From Pelosinus sp. IPA-1 (lineage in GTDB: Bacteria; Bacillota; Negativicutes; DSM-13327): 64,000 nucleotides of DNA. The position numbers and the translations under genes are program-made. Positions 8,758-17,951 of the stretch are shown piece by piece; the stretch's first letter is position 1, and the number at the start of each line of letters is the position of its first letter. The DNA is taken from assembly GCF_030269905.1 (NCBI RefSeq), contig NZ_BSVC01000014.1, positions 1-64,000 of the forward strand, written 5' to 3'. The notes beneath the pieces were generated by a model, which worked only from the letters and a program-made list of their open reading frames with translations, did no database searches and had not been told where the DNA came from.

Positions 8758-10086
8758 TTATTCTTTTTTCATTGTAACGGCAATGGCAGTCGCGATTGCT
8801 GCACCAATTCCTGAACCGTCTTTGGTGAGGCTTGTTGTTACCTTCATTCCTTTGTTGCCCAACTCTTGGGCTAAGGTTAGATTAATTGTTTCGGCGTAGC
8901 CTGGAGTTTTTTCATAAAGTGATCCATCAATCGCAATATTATGATGCTCAGCCAAGTTTGGATCCATATGTTGAATAATACCTAAAAATGTTGCAGCAAC
9001 CAAGCGAGCTGAGCGAGTTGTTACAAAAGAAGCTATTTTTTTAAATGATTCACGATCTTCTTTTGTAGAGCCTATGATTCTAAGAGTGTCTTCCAAGAAT
9101 GATTTAATATTTGAGTGTTCTGGGGTTTCATCTTCCAAGAGAAGTGATATATGGGCACCATTTAATATGTGAGGCGTGGTTAAGACCTCGCTGCTAGATT
9201 TTGTTGCAAGAAGACCTTCATCAAACAAGCTGCAGGCAATGATGCGTACAAGTTCACCAATATAATGACCTGAAACCATTTTTTCAAGCCGCTGGGCACC
9301 AGGCTTCTCACTACGAGTATCTAATAACATATCGTAATGTGTAAAGGGGAGTTGATCAAAGTTACCCGATTCCATATTAATAATCATCGGCTCTTTTGTC
9401 CAGGGAGGGGAGGGTTCAAGATAAGCTGTATTATGGCCTGTGCCGCATATAGAGCCAATATCGGTAAATTGATTCGTATAAGCTGCAGCGAGTAATGTAC
9501 CTACCGTATCATTGATAATAGCCTCTGGGAGAACATTAGAGAGATTTTGCCTTAGTAATGCATCTTTTAGAAGAGCTGTGATATTGGCGCCCTCTACACC
9601 TGTTGTTTCAATTTCCTTCGTCCAATGAATGAGTGTGCCTGTGTTTAGACCAGTTTGATCCGTGGGAAAAGAAAAGGTGTGGCCTAAAGGATATATAATA
9701 TCAGGTTTTACAAGAGTAGCAATTTGCTGCGCAATAAAGTCAAATAATTGTTCGGCAGTAGATTCCCCGGAAATATGATTATATGTTTCTGCTCTATCTT
9801 TAAGAGGTTTACCCTCACGAGCGTGTACCCTGAACTGTCCCTGGCCAAATAACTCTGTTAAGAGCACTCTAACGTTCGTGCCACCAAAGTCTAAAGCTAG
9901 AAACGTGCCAACTTCTTTTCCGGAAGGTTTACTTAAATAGGAGGGTAACATTTTTAGTGTGCTAGGAGATCCATGTAACCCATCTAGCATTGAACTTTCA
10001 AAGTCATTCGCTATTTGGCGGATTTGATCGGGGGAAATGGTAAATTGCGAGGCTATCGAGTGTAGCCTAGTTAACAAATTGCTCAT
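8758..10086 (-). CDS. Hexokinase of the eukaryotic type
   Basis: Predicted ATP-dependent phosphorylation of glucose or other hexoses. Unlike bacterial ROK or Glk glucokinases, this 442-residue protein has the hexokinase_1/hexokinase_2 layout. It shows phosphate-1 loop LALDFGGTNVRV (63-74), the sugar-binding segment PLGHTFSFPTDQ (133-144), catalytic Asp193 in INDTVG, the GTGHNTAYLE adenosine-side loop, NMESGNFD, and a KPGAQRLEKMVSGHYIGEL block. GSGIGAA near the C terminus is the final glycine motif. The start at 10086 is set by CGGAGG upstream; a longer reading to 10128 would include that site. Monocistronic, with an extended -10 candidate at 10150-10158. Confidence 0.85.
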   Translation of the reverse strand: MSNLLTRLHSIASQFTISPDQIRQIANDFESSMLDGLHGSPSTLKMLPSYLSKPSGKEVGTFLALDFGGTNVRVLLTELFGQGQFRVHAREGKPLKDRAETYNHISGESTAEQLFDFIAQQIATLVKPDIIYPLGHTFSFPTDQTGLNTGTLIHWTKEIETTGVEGANITALLKDALLRQNLSNVLPEAIINDTVGTLLAAAYTNQFTDIGSICGTGHNTAYLEPSPPWTKEPMIINMESGNFDQLPFTHYDMLLDTRSEKPGAQRLEKMVSGHYIGELVRIIACSLFDEGLLATKSSSEVLTTPHILNGAHISLLLEDETPEHSNIKSFLEDTLRIIGSTKEDRESFKKIASFVTTRSARLVAATFLGIIQHMDPNLAEHHNIAIDGSLYEKTPGYAETINLTLAQELGNKGMKVTTSLTKDGSGIGAAIATAIAVTMKKE

Positions 10087-10149
10087 TTTGTAAACCTCCG
10101 TAAATTGATTTATGTAGATTTTCCCCAAAATATAACAGGGCTTAAAAAA

Positions 10150-10158
10150 ATTATATCA
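10150..10158 (-). promoter_or_regulatory. Extended -10 element upstream of hexokinase
   Basis: On the minus strand the sequence reads TGATATAAT, a TGn-extended -10 hexamer matching consensus, about 65 nt before the hexokinase start. No strong -35 is visible, as is common for extended -10 promoters. Confidence 0.45.
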
Positions 10159-10241
10159 TACTCAGCTTAATTTAACTGACTTTTCTCTATATATTTTAGT
10201 TAAAATTTGGATAAATCAATTTCGAGATATATAACTATAGT

Positions 10242-11729
10242 TTATTCATTAGTTCCAGTTTCGTGTTGTTGCCGTAAAGCAGTTTTTAAGATCTTTCCTG
10301 TAGTGTTTTTGGGTAAAGAATTAACAATAGTAAATTCTTTAGGAATTTTAAAGGGGGCTAGCTTTCCTTGTAAATAAACTTTGAGTAGTTTCTTATCGAT
10401 GATCGATTCTTCTTTAGGGACAATATAAGCATGCACAACTGTACCATGCAGTTTATTATGGACGCCAATTACAGCAACCTCAGATATGGTTGGATAAGCA
10501 TATAAAAGTTCCTCAATCTCTCGGGGGTAAATATTCTCTCCATTAATAATAATCATATCTTTTAGGCGATCAACAATAAATAAATAACCATCTTGATCCA
10601 TGTAAGCTAAGTCACCTGTATGGAGCCAGCCTTTTTGTAACGTCTTGGCTGAGTCCGCTGGCAGTTTATAATAACCTTTCATAACGTTTGGACCGCTAAC
10701 GAGTAACTCGCCAATTTCACCAGGAGGAAGATCCCCATTTTCCTCGCTACTGATTTTTACTTTTACTCCAGGTAAAGGCTTGCCGATGGAGCAAAATTTT
10801 ATGTTATCGGTTGGATTTAGGGATACGATGGGAGAAGCTTCCGAAAGTCCATAACCTTCCGCAATTTGCTTATCAAACTTCTTAGTAAATTGCTCTGAAA
10901 TTTCTTGAGGCAAGGAAGAACCACCTGAGACATAAAGTCTTACATGAGCGAAATCATCTTTTGTCGCCCATTGGGAAAAGAGTCTAAACATGTTAGGAAT
11001 ACCAAAAATAATGGTTAAAGCACTGTCTCGAATCTTAGAAATCGTTTCTCGAATTAAAAAGTTTTCTAAAATTGCGATAGAGCAGCCGTTGAGTAACGGA
11101 GTCATAACTGCGGCAGTCCAGGCGAAACAGTGATACATAGGTAAAACGCAAAGTATACGGTCAGAAGGCTGATAGGTAAAAACCTGTGAAAAGGCTTGGG
11201 CATTGCTGACAAGATTTTTATGAGTCAACATAGCGCCTTTTGGCTGACCAGTAGTACCTGAAGTATAGATAATTGTGCATACTTCATCCTCATGAATATT
11301 TTGAGGTACAGGGGCTGGAGGAATATTTAGATTATCAATTGTCCTAGAAAATTCAGGAATGAGAAGTTGAACTATCTTTTCAGGAGAGTCATAATTGGCC
11401 AATTCAGTATCTAACTCCAATGTGGTCATTGTAATTAGTTTTTTTATATTCGCATTATAGATTACATAGGCAACCTCTCGTGGGACAAGCTGGAAGTTGA
11501 GAGGAACGATGACGGAACCTAAGCTGGTAATTGCTAAATAGCTGTAAATAAACTCAACGGAGTTCTTGGAAAATAAGCCAACGTTTTCTCCAGCACGAAT
11601 ACCTTGCTGGTAGAAAAAGTCTCTATATTTTGCAATCGCGTCTTCCGCTTGACCATAAGTAATTGGTGTCTTTCCTAAAAAGGCGATTTGATCTTTGTCA
11701 CCTTTTTGGATAATATCATGAACAAGCAT
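10242..11729 (-). CDS. AMP-forming acyl-CoA synthetase (long-chain fatty acid CoA ligase family)
   Basis: Activates a carboxylic acid to acyl-AMP and then the CoA thioester. The 495-residue ANL-superfamily protein has the P-loop YTSGTTGQPKGAML (about 155-168), the EGYGLSEASP A5-type motif, the hinge HTGDLAYMDQDGY...DRLKDMI and the catalytic lysine in KNTTGKILK near the C terminus. The ribosome site AAGGAGG is perfect and close to the ATG. It is a single gene with no beta-oxidation genes nearby, so the acid (fatty, aromatic or other) is not set by context. No terminator is seen in the 110 nt before hexokinase. Confidence 0.85.
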   Translation of the reverse strand: MLVHDIIQKGDKDQIAFLGKTPITYGQAEDAIAKYRDFFYQQGIRAGENVGLFSKNSVEFIYSYLAITSLGSVIVPLNFQLVPREVAYVIYNANIKKLITMTTLELDTELANYDSPEKIVQLLIPEFSRTIDNLNIPPAPVPQNIHEDEVCTIIYTSGTTGQPKGAMLTHKNLVSNAQAFSQVFTYQPSDRILCVLPMYHCFAWTAAVMTPLLNGCSIAILENFLIRETISKIRDSALTIIFGIPNMFRLFSQWATKDDFAHVRLYVSGGSSLPQEISEQFTKKFDKQIAEGYGLSEASPIVSLNPTDNIKFCSIGKPLPGVKVKISSEENGDLPPGEIGELLVSGPNVMKGYYKLPADSAKTLQKGWLHTGDLAYMDQDGYLFIVDRLKDMIIINGENIYPREIEELLYAYPTISEVAVIGVHNKLHGTVVHAYIVPKEESIIDKKLLKVYLQGKLAPFKIPKEFTIVNSLPKNTTGKILKTALRQQHETGTNE

Positions 11730-11959
11730 ATATTCCTCCTTGATACCAAATTATAAAATAATAGTAACCCATAACCCTTTATTGGTAAAGTGTGTAAGTT
11801 TTATACTACTCAAGAGCCATAACTGAATAAATGATAAAAAAATGTAATTTTATAGGGAAACTTGGAATCTAACGCAGGTAAAAAGGAAATCTAGGAGAAT
11901 AGATATATAGTATAAATTAGCAATGAAAAGGGACCAAAATTTACGTTGGTGGTGAAAGT

Positions 11960-12814
11960 ATGGATAAAGTTCGTGTGTTGGTAGTGGATGATTCTCCTTT
12001 TAGCCAAAGATTAATTAAAGATGCTTTAGCTAATTCCCATTATGAAGTATGTAGCTTTGCAGGTACAGGTAGCGAGGGAATTGCTAAATATCGCGAGCTA
12101 CGTCCTGCTGTAGTGACCATGGACTTAACGTTACCTGATATGGATGGATTGGAATGCTGTCGAGAAATATTAACGATTGATCCAAATGCTAAAGTAGCTG
12201 TAGTGAGCGCTATGAAAGATGAAGCAATTATCACTAAAGGAACAGCAATTGGCGTAAAGGCATTCTTCCAAAAACCAGTGAAATCAGATGAATTGTTAAC
12301 GGGGCTACATGATATCCTGGATGCTGACGATAACAATAATGCTGACAAGGATCAATATCTGAAATATTTTATTACAGCTTTTAAGCAGAATATTATAGAT
12401 ATGACAGGAATGGATGCTAGTGATATAGCTCAAATAGCTGGTCATAAGTTAGAGTCACATGGATTAGCAGTTATTATTGGTATTACAGGAAGCCGTCAAG
12501 GAAGGTTTGTCTTAGATTTATCCATGTCTGCCGCAGAGGAACTTTCTAAAAAATTATTAGGGACAGATGTAGTAGCAAATGAAGATGTATTTAATAGTAT
12601 TGCTGAATTAGCTAATATTATTGCAGGGCATAGTGTTTCTCAAATTAATAATCTGTTACGAGATAAAGAATTTGAGCTTCGGCTGACACCACCAAGTATT
12701 TTAATTGGTGAGTCAGTTGCAATTATTAATCCTAAAATGGCTTCTAATACAGTCACAACCCAGACGATCATTGGCTCATTGTATATGAACGTTGGGTTCG
12801 TGGGAGGGAAATAA
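11960..12814 (+). CDS. Response regulator fused to a CheX-like phosphatase domain
   Basis: Residues 1-120 are a CheY-like receiver: acidic pair Asp10/Asp11, phospho-acceptor Asp55, Ser83 and Lys105. Residues 135-284 resemble CheX/CheC; the helix NSIAELANIIAG carries the E-x-x-N pair (Glu216, Asn219) that acts on phospho-aspartate in those phosphatases. So one polypeptide seems to hold both a phosphorylatable receiver and the domain that could dephosphorylate it or a related CheY. A separate CheX gene begins 2 nt after the stop. No kinase or other chemotaxis gene is nearby. Confidence 0.82.
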   Translation: MDKVRVLVVDDSPFSQRLIKDALANSHYEVCSFAGTGSEGIAKYRELRPAVVTMDLTLPDMDGLECCREILTIDPNAKVAVVSAMKDEAIITKGTAIGVKAFFQKPVKSDELLTGLHDILDADDNNNADKDQYLKYFITAFKQNIIDMTGMDASDIAQIAGHKLESHGLAVIIGITGSRQGRFVLDLSMSAAEELSKKLLGTDVVANEDVFNSIAELANIIAGHSVSQINNLLRDKEFELRLTPPSILIGESVAIINPKMASNTVTTQTIIGSLYMNVGFVGGK

Positions 12815-12816
12815 TC

Positions 12817-13275
12817 TTGGATGTAAAAATGATCAATCCATTTATTGATGCAATTATGACAATCATGCCTCAACTAGGCTTTCAAAACATTGTAAAAGGT
12901 AAGCTATCTGTTGGAGATCAGTTTGTTGAGAGTAAAGGAATTACGGTGCTAGTAGGGTTGACAGATCAATTACGAGGTAATATTGCTTATAATTTGAAAG
13001 AAGAAACTGCCATGCAAATTGCATCAAAAATGATGATGGGAATGTCTGTTACTTCTCTAGATGAATTAGCCCAAAGTGCTATTTCTGAATTGACAAATAT
13101 GGTTACAGGAAATGCGGCAACCAATTTTGAAAAAGAAGGACTAAGGGTAGATATTTCACCACCAAGTATAGTTGTTGGCGAAAACTTCAAAGTGAAGGTT
13201 AGCAGTACGAAATTTCTTGTAGTTGAAATGGTGGCAGATTCGTTAGTCATTGAGCTAAACATTGGAATTGGATAG
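12817..13275 (+). CDS. cheX: CheX-like phosphatase protein
   Basis: At 152 residues it is a single CheX domain; ISELTNMVTGNA gives the E-x-x-N pair (Glu91, Asn94) used by CheX to hydrolyse CheY-phosphate. The TTG start at 12817 has GGAGGG (12803-12808) 8 nt upstream, inside the end of the preceding gene, so the pair is coupled. It and the fused domain upstream share the same strand order (SPPSIVVGE here, TPPSILIGE there), suggesting one arose by duplication of the other. Confidence 0.8.
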   Translation: MDVKMINPFIDAIMTIMPQLGFQNIVKGKLSVGDQFVESKGITVLVGLTDQLRGNIAYNLKEETAMQIASKMMMGMSVTSLDELAQSAISELTNMVTGNAATNFEKEGLRVDISPPSIVVGENFKVKVSSTKFLVVEMVADSLVIELNIGIG

Positions 13276-13352
13276 AATAGAGCAATCTGATTTGACATTA
13301 TAGTTTCTGCGTGCTATAGTAAAAAAAATAATAGTTAGCTGATTGGAAAACC

Positions 13353-13405
13353 AAAGGCTTAAGGACGGCTTCTCTACAGTGGGAGGAATCCTTAGCCTTT
13401 TTTTT
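13353..13405 (+). terminator. Terminator after cheX
   Basis: A 12-bp stem with one bulge (13353-13365 with 13389-13400) and a 23-nt loop ends in eight T. The large loop was checked for riboswitch motifs and none was recognised. Confidence 0.7.
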
Positions 13406-13485
13406 GTAATGTATTAAAAATCTTAGAACCCCGTATTTGTAATCACTAAATTTCAAAAGATAAAGAAAAGTGGAGGTTTTTTTTA

Positions 13486-15096
13486 ATGCAAAAATGGAGT
13501 CAAGATGTTACTAAGCTAAATCATGTTGAGATCGCCAAATTAGAAAAGGATGGGTTAGATGTTATTCAAAGTTTGGACAAATATGCCGAGGAGGGCTTTG
13601 CCGCGATTACTGCGGATGATTTCGACCGCTTCAAATGGCTAGGACTTTATGTACAAAGGCCTAAGACGGATGAGTTTTTTATGCTTAGAGTCAAAATTCC
13701 TGGTGGAGTCCTTACAGCAAAGCAAGCGAGGGTAATTGCAGAGATATCTAAAGAACATGGGCGGGAATTACTTGATATTACAAGTCGTCATTCCATTCAA
13801 TTTCATTGGATAAGGGTAGAAAGCTTACCAGAAATTTTTAAAAAGTTAGCAGATGTTGGTCTTACGACAGTCGCGGCAGCTGGTGACTGTCCGAGAAATA
13901 TTGTCAGCAGTCCTTTAGCAGGGGTTGATCCTGATGAAATTTTTGATGCCAGCGCCATTGTTCGCGAGTTGAATCGTTTCTTTGAATACAATCGAGATTT
14001 CTCTAATTTGCCAAGGAAATTTAAAATTGCCATTACGACAGCTCCTCACAATTCCATCCATGCAGAGATCAATGATGTTGCCTTTACTCCTGCGCAGAAA
14101 GAAATACATGGAAAAATGGTACAAGGCTTTCACGTAGCAGTTGGCGGTGGCTTATCAGCAGAACCACAGTTGGCTAAAGATGTAGATATTTTTGTTCGGC
14201 CTGAAGAAATTCTAAAAGTTTCGGCAGCTGTTGCCACTATTTTTCGTGATTACGGATATCGTGAAAAACGTAATCATTCACGACTAAAATTTTTGGTTGC
14301 TGACTGGGGTATGGAGAAATTTACAGAGGAATTACTTAAGATTACAGGACCATTTGTAACAAGAGGTACTGATTTAACAAGTAACTGGAACAAGGGCTTT
14401 TTCCACGGGGTTCATAGGCAGAAGCAGCCTGGTCTTTCTTATGTTGGCTTAACCATACCTGCGGGACGAATGAGCGCAAGTGAACTAGAGAAAATAGCAG
14501 GGGTAGCGGATGCTTATGGTGATGGAGAAATACGAACTACTAACTCACAAGATATTGTTCTGATTAATATTCCTGATCAAAAAATTGAAGGTTTGTTGGC
14601 AGAGGAAATCGTAAATAAATTTTCTCCCGACTCTCAATCCTTCCTTGCTACTGCAGTTACCTGTACGGGAAAAGAATTTTGTCCTTTTGCTGTGGCGGAA
14701 ACCAAGCACAGCATACAAGAAATTGCTCAATATTTGGACGAACATATTTCTCTTGAAGAACCTATTCGTCTTAGTATCAGCGGATGCAAAAACTCTTGTG
14801 GACAGCCGCAAATTTCTGATATTGGACTGCAAGGGAATGTAGTATTAGTCGATGGCAAAGCAATCGAAAGCTTTGAAGTATGGCTTGGTGGGATACTTGG
14901 ACCTTCTGCTTCCTTTGCGACGAAATTATCAGGGCTTGTGACAAAAGAAAAGGTTGGTCAAGCCTTAGTCGAAATAATTGGATTCTACAAAGAAAATAAG
15001 GTCAAAGCTGAATCTTTTACTGACTTTGTCAACCGTGTTGGTTTTGGGGCACTTCAAGATAAGTTAAACGCTTTTGTTGTTAATAAAACAGCTTGA
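13486..15096 (+). CDS. Ferredoxin-dependent nitrite/sulfite reductase (siroheme and 4Fe-4S)
   Basis: Six-electron reduction of nitrite or sulfite at a coupled siroheme-[4Fe-4S] centre. Two NIR_SIR half-domains are visible: the first near residues 60-130, the second with the cluster ligands in TCTGKEFC (CX5C, about 388-394) and GCKNSC (CX3C, about 430). NLPRKFKIA is the conserved mid-protein motif. At 536 residues it matches NirA/Sir-type monomeric enzymes. The start follows GGAGG. It stands alone with its own terminator, so the electron donor and true substrate are not set by context. Confidence 0.85.
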   Translation: MQKWSQDVTKLNHVEIAKLEKDGLDVIQSLDKYAEEGFAAITADDFDRFKWLGLYVQRPKTDEFFMLRVKIPGGVLTAKQARVIAEISKEHGRELLDITSRHSIQFHWIRVESLPEIFKKLADVGLTTVAAAGDCPRNIVSSPLAGVDPDEIFDASAIVRELNRFFEYNRDFSNLPRKFKIAITTAPHNSIHAEINDVAFTPAQKEIHGKMVQGFHVAVGGGLSAEPQLAKDVDIFVRPEEILKVSAAVATIFRDYGYREKRNHSRLKFLVADWGMEKFTEELLKITGPFVTRGTDLTSNWNKGFFHGVHRQKQPGLSYVGLTIPAGRMSASELEKIAGVADAYGDGEIRTTNSQDIVLINIPDQKIEGLLAEEIVNKFSPDSQSFLATAVTCTGKEFCPFAVAETKHSIQEIAQYLDEHISLEEPIRLSISGCKNSCGQPQISDIGLQGNVVLVDGKAIESFEVWLGGILGPSASFATKLSGLVTKEKVGQALVEIIGFYKENKVKAESFTDFVNRVGFGALQDKLNAFVVNKTA

Positions 15097-15098
15097 TT

Positions 15099-15140
15099 AA
15101 TATAAGCCTGTAGAATATAGTCTGCAGGCTTATATTTTTT
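15099..15140 (+). terminator. Terminator after the siroheme reductase
   Basis: A 16-bp stem (15099-15114 with 15121-15136, one G-U pair) and a T-run follow directly on the stop codon. Confidence 0.8.
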
Positions 15141-15142
15141 AC

Positions 15143-15170
15143 TTGACAGTTAGTTGTTGTGAGCTATATT
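15143..15170 (+). promoter_or_regulatory. Sigma-A type promoter for the HAD phosphatase gene
   Basis: TTGACA (15143-15148), a 16-nt spacer and TATATT (15165-15170) lie 39 nt before the start codon, directly after the preceding terminator. Confidence 0.65.
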
Positions 15171-15208
15171 TTATAGTTAGTTTAAATGAGGAGAAGGATG
15201 GTACTGCT

Positions 15209-15862
15209 ATGTATGATGTAATATTATTTGACCTTGATGGCACATTGACAGACCCTAAAGTGGGCATTACATTGTCTGTTCAATATGCGCTAGATAAAAT
15301 GGGGATTTATGAAGAAGATGCGGAAAAACTGACACCTTTCATTGGACCACCCTTATTAAGTGCTTTCAAGGAGTTTTATCATATGAGTGATGAGGAAGCT
15401 ACCTTGGCTATTTCTTACTATCGAGAAAGGTTTTCAAAAGTCGGATTATATGAAAATGAAGTTTACTTAGGTATTAGAGAATTGCTCACGGAACTAAAGA
15501 AACAAGGAAAAAAACTAATTGTAGCAACTTCTAAGCCAACTGTATTTTCCGTAAAAATTTTGGAACACTTCGACTTACTCCACTTTTTTAATGCTGTTAT
15601 CGGGAGTAATCTGGATGGCACGAGAACCGAAAAAGGTGATGTGATAGAATTTGCTCTGCAAGATCAAAATCTTAAAGAGCGAGAAAGGATTATTATGGTT
15701 GGTGATCGCAAACATGATGTAATCGGCGCTAAGAAAAATGGTATAGATGTGATTGCAGTTGCGTATGGATATGGTAGCCAGGAAGAATTAGTTACAGCCG
15801 AGCCGAACCATATGGTTTCGTCAGTGGATGAACTTTTTAACCTGCTAAAATTTATTTCATAA
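15209..15862 (+). CDS. HAD-family phosphatase, phosphoglycolate phosphatase-like
   Basis: A 217-residue HAD hydrolase of subfamily IA. Motif I is DLDGT (near residue 8), motif II ATSKPT, motif III lysine in the RTEKGD region, and motif IV GDRKHD. The cap is the small helical type between motifs I and II, as in Gph/PpaX. Likely substrates are phosphoglycolate, pyrophosphate or a nucleotide, which the sequence does not decide. ATG 15209 is preferred over an upstream TTG (15143), because that codon is inside the promoter and GGAGAAGGA lies just upstream of 15209. Confidence 0.78.
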   Translation: MYDVILFDLDGTLTDPKVGITLSVQYALDKMGIYEEDAEKLTPFIGPPLLSAFKEFYHMSDEEATLAISYYRERFSKVGLYENEVYLGIRELLTELKKQGKKLIVATSKPTVFSVKILEHFDLLHFFNAVIGSNLDGTRTEKGDVIEFALQDQNLKERERIIMVGDRKHDVIGAKKNGIDVIAVAYGYGSQEELVTAEPNHMVSSVDELFNLLKFIS

Positions 15863-15942
15863 TATAAAAAAACGGTAATATTTTTTAAGGATAATGGAAT
15901 TCTATTTCTATAGATTAAAATCATGAAAGGAGAGTTTATCAT

Positions 15943-16089
15943 ATGAGGAATATAAAGGACGAACTTCACCAATGGGTTGATAGCCTATCTGACTATGATG
16001 CAGTAAAGGTACAGCAATTTATTACTCCTTTTGTTCCCGAATTTCACTACGAACCAAAGGATGAGATGGAATATGATAAACAGGAATAG
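15943..16089 (+). CDS. Small acidic hypothetical protein, 48 residues
   Basis: A short gene with AAGGAG (15927-15932) 10 nt before the ATG. The product starts MRNIKDELHQWVDSL and ends with DEMEYDKQE; it is hydrophilic, acidic and probably helical at its N terminus. Codon use resembles the neighbours. No family was recognised. A terminator-like hairpin (16158-16178) follows. A minus-strand reading frame of 94 residues overlaps it but has no ribosome site. Confidence 0.6.
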   Translation: MRNIKDELHQWVDSLSDYDAVKVQQFITPFVPEFHYEPKDEMEYDKQE

Positions 16090-16154
16090 AAATTCTAATA
16101 ATCGTAATTCTTCATGATTTTGCGTGAAAGTGAATAAAGTCTCTAACTGCTTAT

Positions 16155-16184
16155 AAGGACTTGGTGCAACCAAGTCTTTTCTTA
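16155..16184 (+). repeat. Third, partial copy of the structured intergenic repeat; terminator hairpin
   Basis: The 30 bases match the 3' end of the two 95-base repeats at 34365 and 36172: AAGGACTTGG, a short loop, CCAAGTCTTTTCTTA. The hairpin closes by GACTTGGT/ACCAAGTC pairing and ends in a T-rich tail. The 5' part of the repeat is absent or too diverged to align by eye. Confidence 0.6.
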
Positions 16185-16324
16185 ATTCTGCAAAGGATGG
16201 AATAAATGCCCCGAAATAGATAAAAAATAGGATTATTTTTTCTTGAATTGCAGGTATTCTCGGAAACATACGAGAATAATACAGTATTAATTAGATACGA
16301 AGACTTGCAGTGGGAGGTAGAAAC

Positions 16325-17743
16325 ATGGAAAAGGCATACGATATAGGATTGATCGGCTTAGCAGTAATGGGTGAAAACCTAGTCATGAATATGGCAAACA
16401 AAGGCTTTGGTGTAGTGGTTTATAACCGAACCACAAGCAAGGTAGATGATTTTATCCAACGAAATTCCAAGGGGAAAAAACTTGGTGGAGCTCATTCTAT
16501 CGAGGAGCTGACAAAAAAACTAACTAAGCCCCGTAAGATTATGCTGATGGTTAAGGCAGGTAAACCTGTTGATGACATGATTGCAGAGTTGCTACCTTAT
16601 TTAGAGCAAGGAGATATTATTATTGATGGGGGAAATTCTTTTTTTGAAGATACCCGCAGGAGGTTTACAGAGTTATCTCGCCAAGGTATTCGATTTGTCG
16701 GTATGGGAGTATCAGGGGGAGAAGAGGGGGCATTAAAGGGCCCTAGTTTGATGCCTGGAGCCGAGCTATCTGCCTACCAAGAAATTGCACCTATTTTTAC
16801 TGCTATAGCCGCACAGGTGGTTGATGGTCCATGTTGCTCTTATGTAGGTACTGATGGTGCTGGACATTACGTTAAGATGGTACATAATGGTATAGAATAT
16901 GGAGATATGCAGCTCATTAGTGAGGCATATTATATTATGAAGATTGCCTTAGGTTTATCAGCGGAGGAACTATACGAAGTATTTGATGAATGGAACAAAG
17001 GAGCTCTAGATTCCTATCTCATTGAAATTACTAGGGACATTTTTCTGCAAAAAGATGAACAAACAGGCAAGCCCTTGGTAGAAATGATTCTTGATAAAGC
17101 TGGGCAAAAGGGAACGGGCAAGTGGACCTCTAAGTGTGCTTTGGATTTGGGCGTACCTACACCAACGATTACAGAAGCGGTATTTGCTCGCTGCATGTCA
17201 GCATACAAAGAAGAACGAGTGGTAGCTTCCAGTCTTTTAAAAGGACCAAGCAGTGATCAATACCTAGGAAATAAGCAAGAATTTATTCAAGCCATTCATG
17301 ATGCCTTGTACGCTTCTAAAATCTGCTCCTATGCCCAGGGATTTGCCCTACTAAAGGCAGCGGACAAAGAATATGGCTGGAATTTGAATTATGGCGATAT
17401 CGCCCTTCTTTGGCGCGGCGGCTGCATTATTAGAGCTCAATTTTTAGATCGGATAAAAGAGTCCTTTCAGCAGGATGGGAGTCTTCCCAATCTATTACTT
17501 GCTCCCTACTTCCAAGACGCTTTAGGCCGAGTACAGGATAACTGGAGACTGACAGTCAAGAATTGTAAAGAGTTAGGGATACCAACCCCTGCCTTTAGCG
17601 CTTCTTTAGACTATTATGATAGTTATCGCCGCGCTGTACTTCCTTCCAATCTAATTCAAGCACAGAGAGATTATTTCGGTGCTCATACCTATGAAAGAAT
17701 TGATCGACCAGGTAGCTTTCATACAGAGTGGATTAAAAAATAA
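16325..17743 (+). CDS. gnd: 6-phosphogluconate dehydrogenase, decarboxylating
   Basis: Oxidises 6-phosphogluconate to ribulose 5-phosphate and CO2, reducing NADP. The Rossmann motif GLAVMGENL is near residue 11, the substrate-binding SGGEEGALKGPSLMPG near 128, and KMVHNGIEYGDMQ near 184 holds the catalytic lysine. RIDRPGSFHTEW closes the C-terminal tail that reaches into the partner subunit. At 472 residues it is the long dimeric form. ATG 16325 is preceded by GGGAGG (16312-16317); the GTG at 16310 would bury that site. No zwf or pgl gene is adjacent. Confidence 0.96.
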   Translation: MEKAYDIGLIGLAVMGENLVMNMANKGFGVVVYNRTTSKVDDFIQRNSKGKKLGGAHSIEELTKKLTKPRKIMLMVKAGKPVDDMIAELLPYLEQGDIIIDGGNSFFEDTRRRFTELSRQGIRFVGMGVSGGEEGALKGPSLMPGAELSAYQEIAPIFTAIAAQVVDGPCCSYVGTDGAGHYVKMVHNGIEYGDMQLISEAYYIMKIALGLSAEELYEVFDEWNKGALDSYLIEITRDIFLQKDEQTGKPLVEMILDKAGQKGTGKWTSKCALDLGVPTPTITEAVFARCMSAYKEERVVASSLLKGPSSDQYLGNKQEFIQAIHDALYASKICSYAQGFALLKAADKEYGWNLNYGDIALLWRGGCIIRAQFLDRIKESFQQDGSLPNLLLAPYFQDALGRVQDNWRLTVKNCKELGIPTPAFSASLDYYDSYRRAVLPSNLIQAQRDYFGAHTYERIDRPGSFHTEWIKK

Positions 17744-17755
17744 TATGAGTCGCTA

Positions 17756-17787
17756 AAAAACCGTACCTTATATTGGTACGGTTTTTA
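17756..17787 (+). terminator. Terminator after gnd
   Basis: A 12-bp perfect stem (17756-17767 with 17775-17786) ends in a T-run. Confidence 0.85.
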
Positions 17788-17951
17788 CTTAATCTATGAG
17801 GCCCAAGGAATTTTATTATCTTTTAGGGACTGTTACCCTCAAATAACGTAGAATTTTCAAAAAAAATGTCGTTTCTCTACCTTTTGATAGAAGCAATTGA
17901 GAAGGAACTGCATTATGATATAGTTATTGAAGTAAGATGGGGGTAAGATAA

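Noticed and set aside
13353..13405. Possible riboswitch before the siroheme reductase, because of the large hairpin loop
   Set aside because: No known aptamer core was found; position and T-run fit a simple terminator of the cheX operon.
15985..16269. Minus-strand frame of 94 codons with hydrophobic content
   Set aside because: It overlaps the better-supported 48-codon gene and the repeat hairpin, and has no ribosome site.
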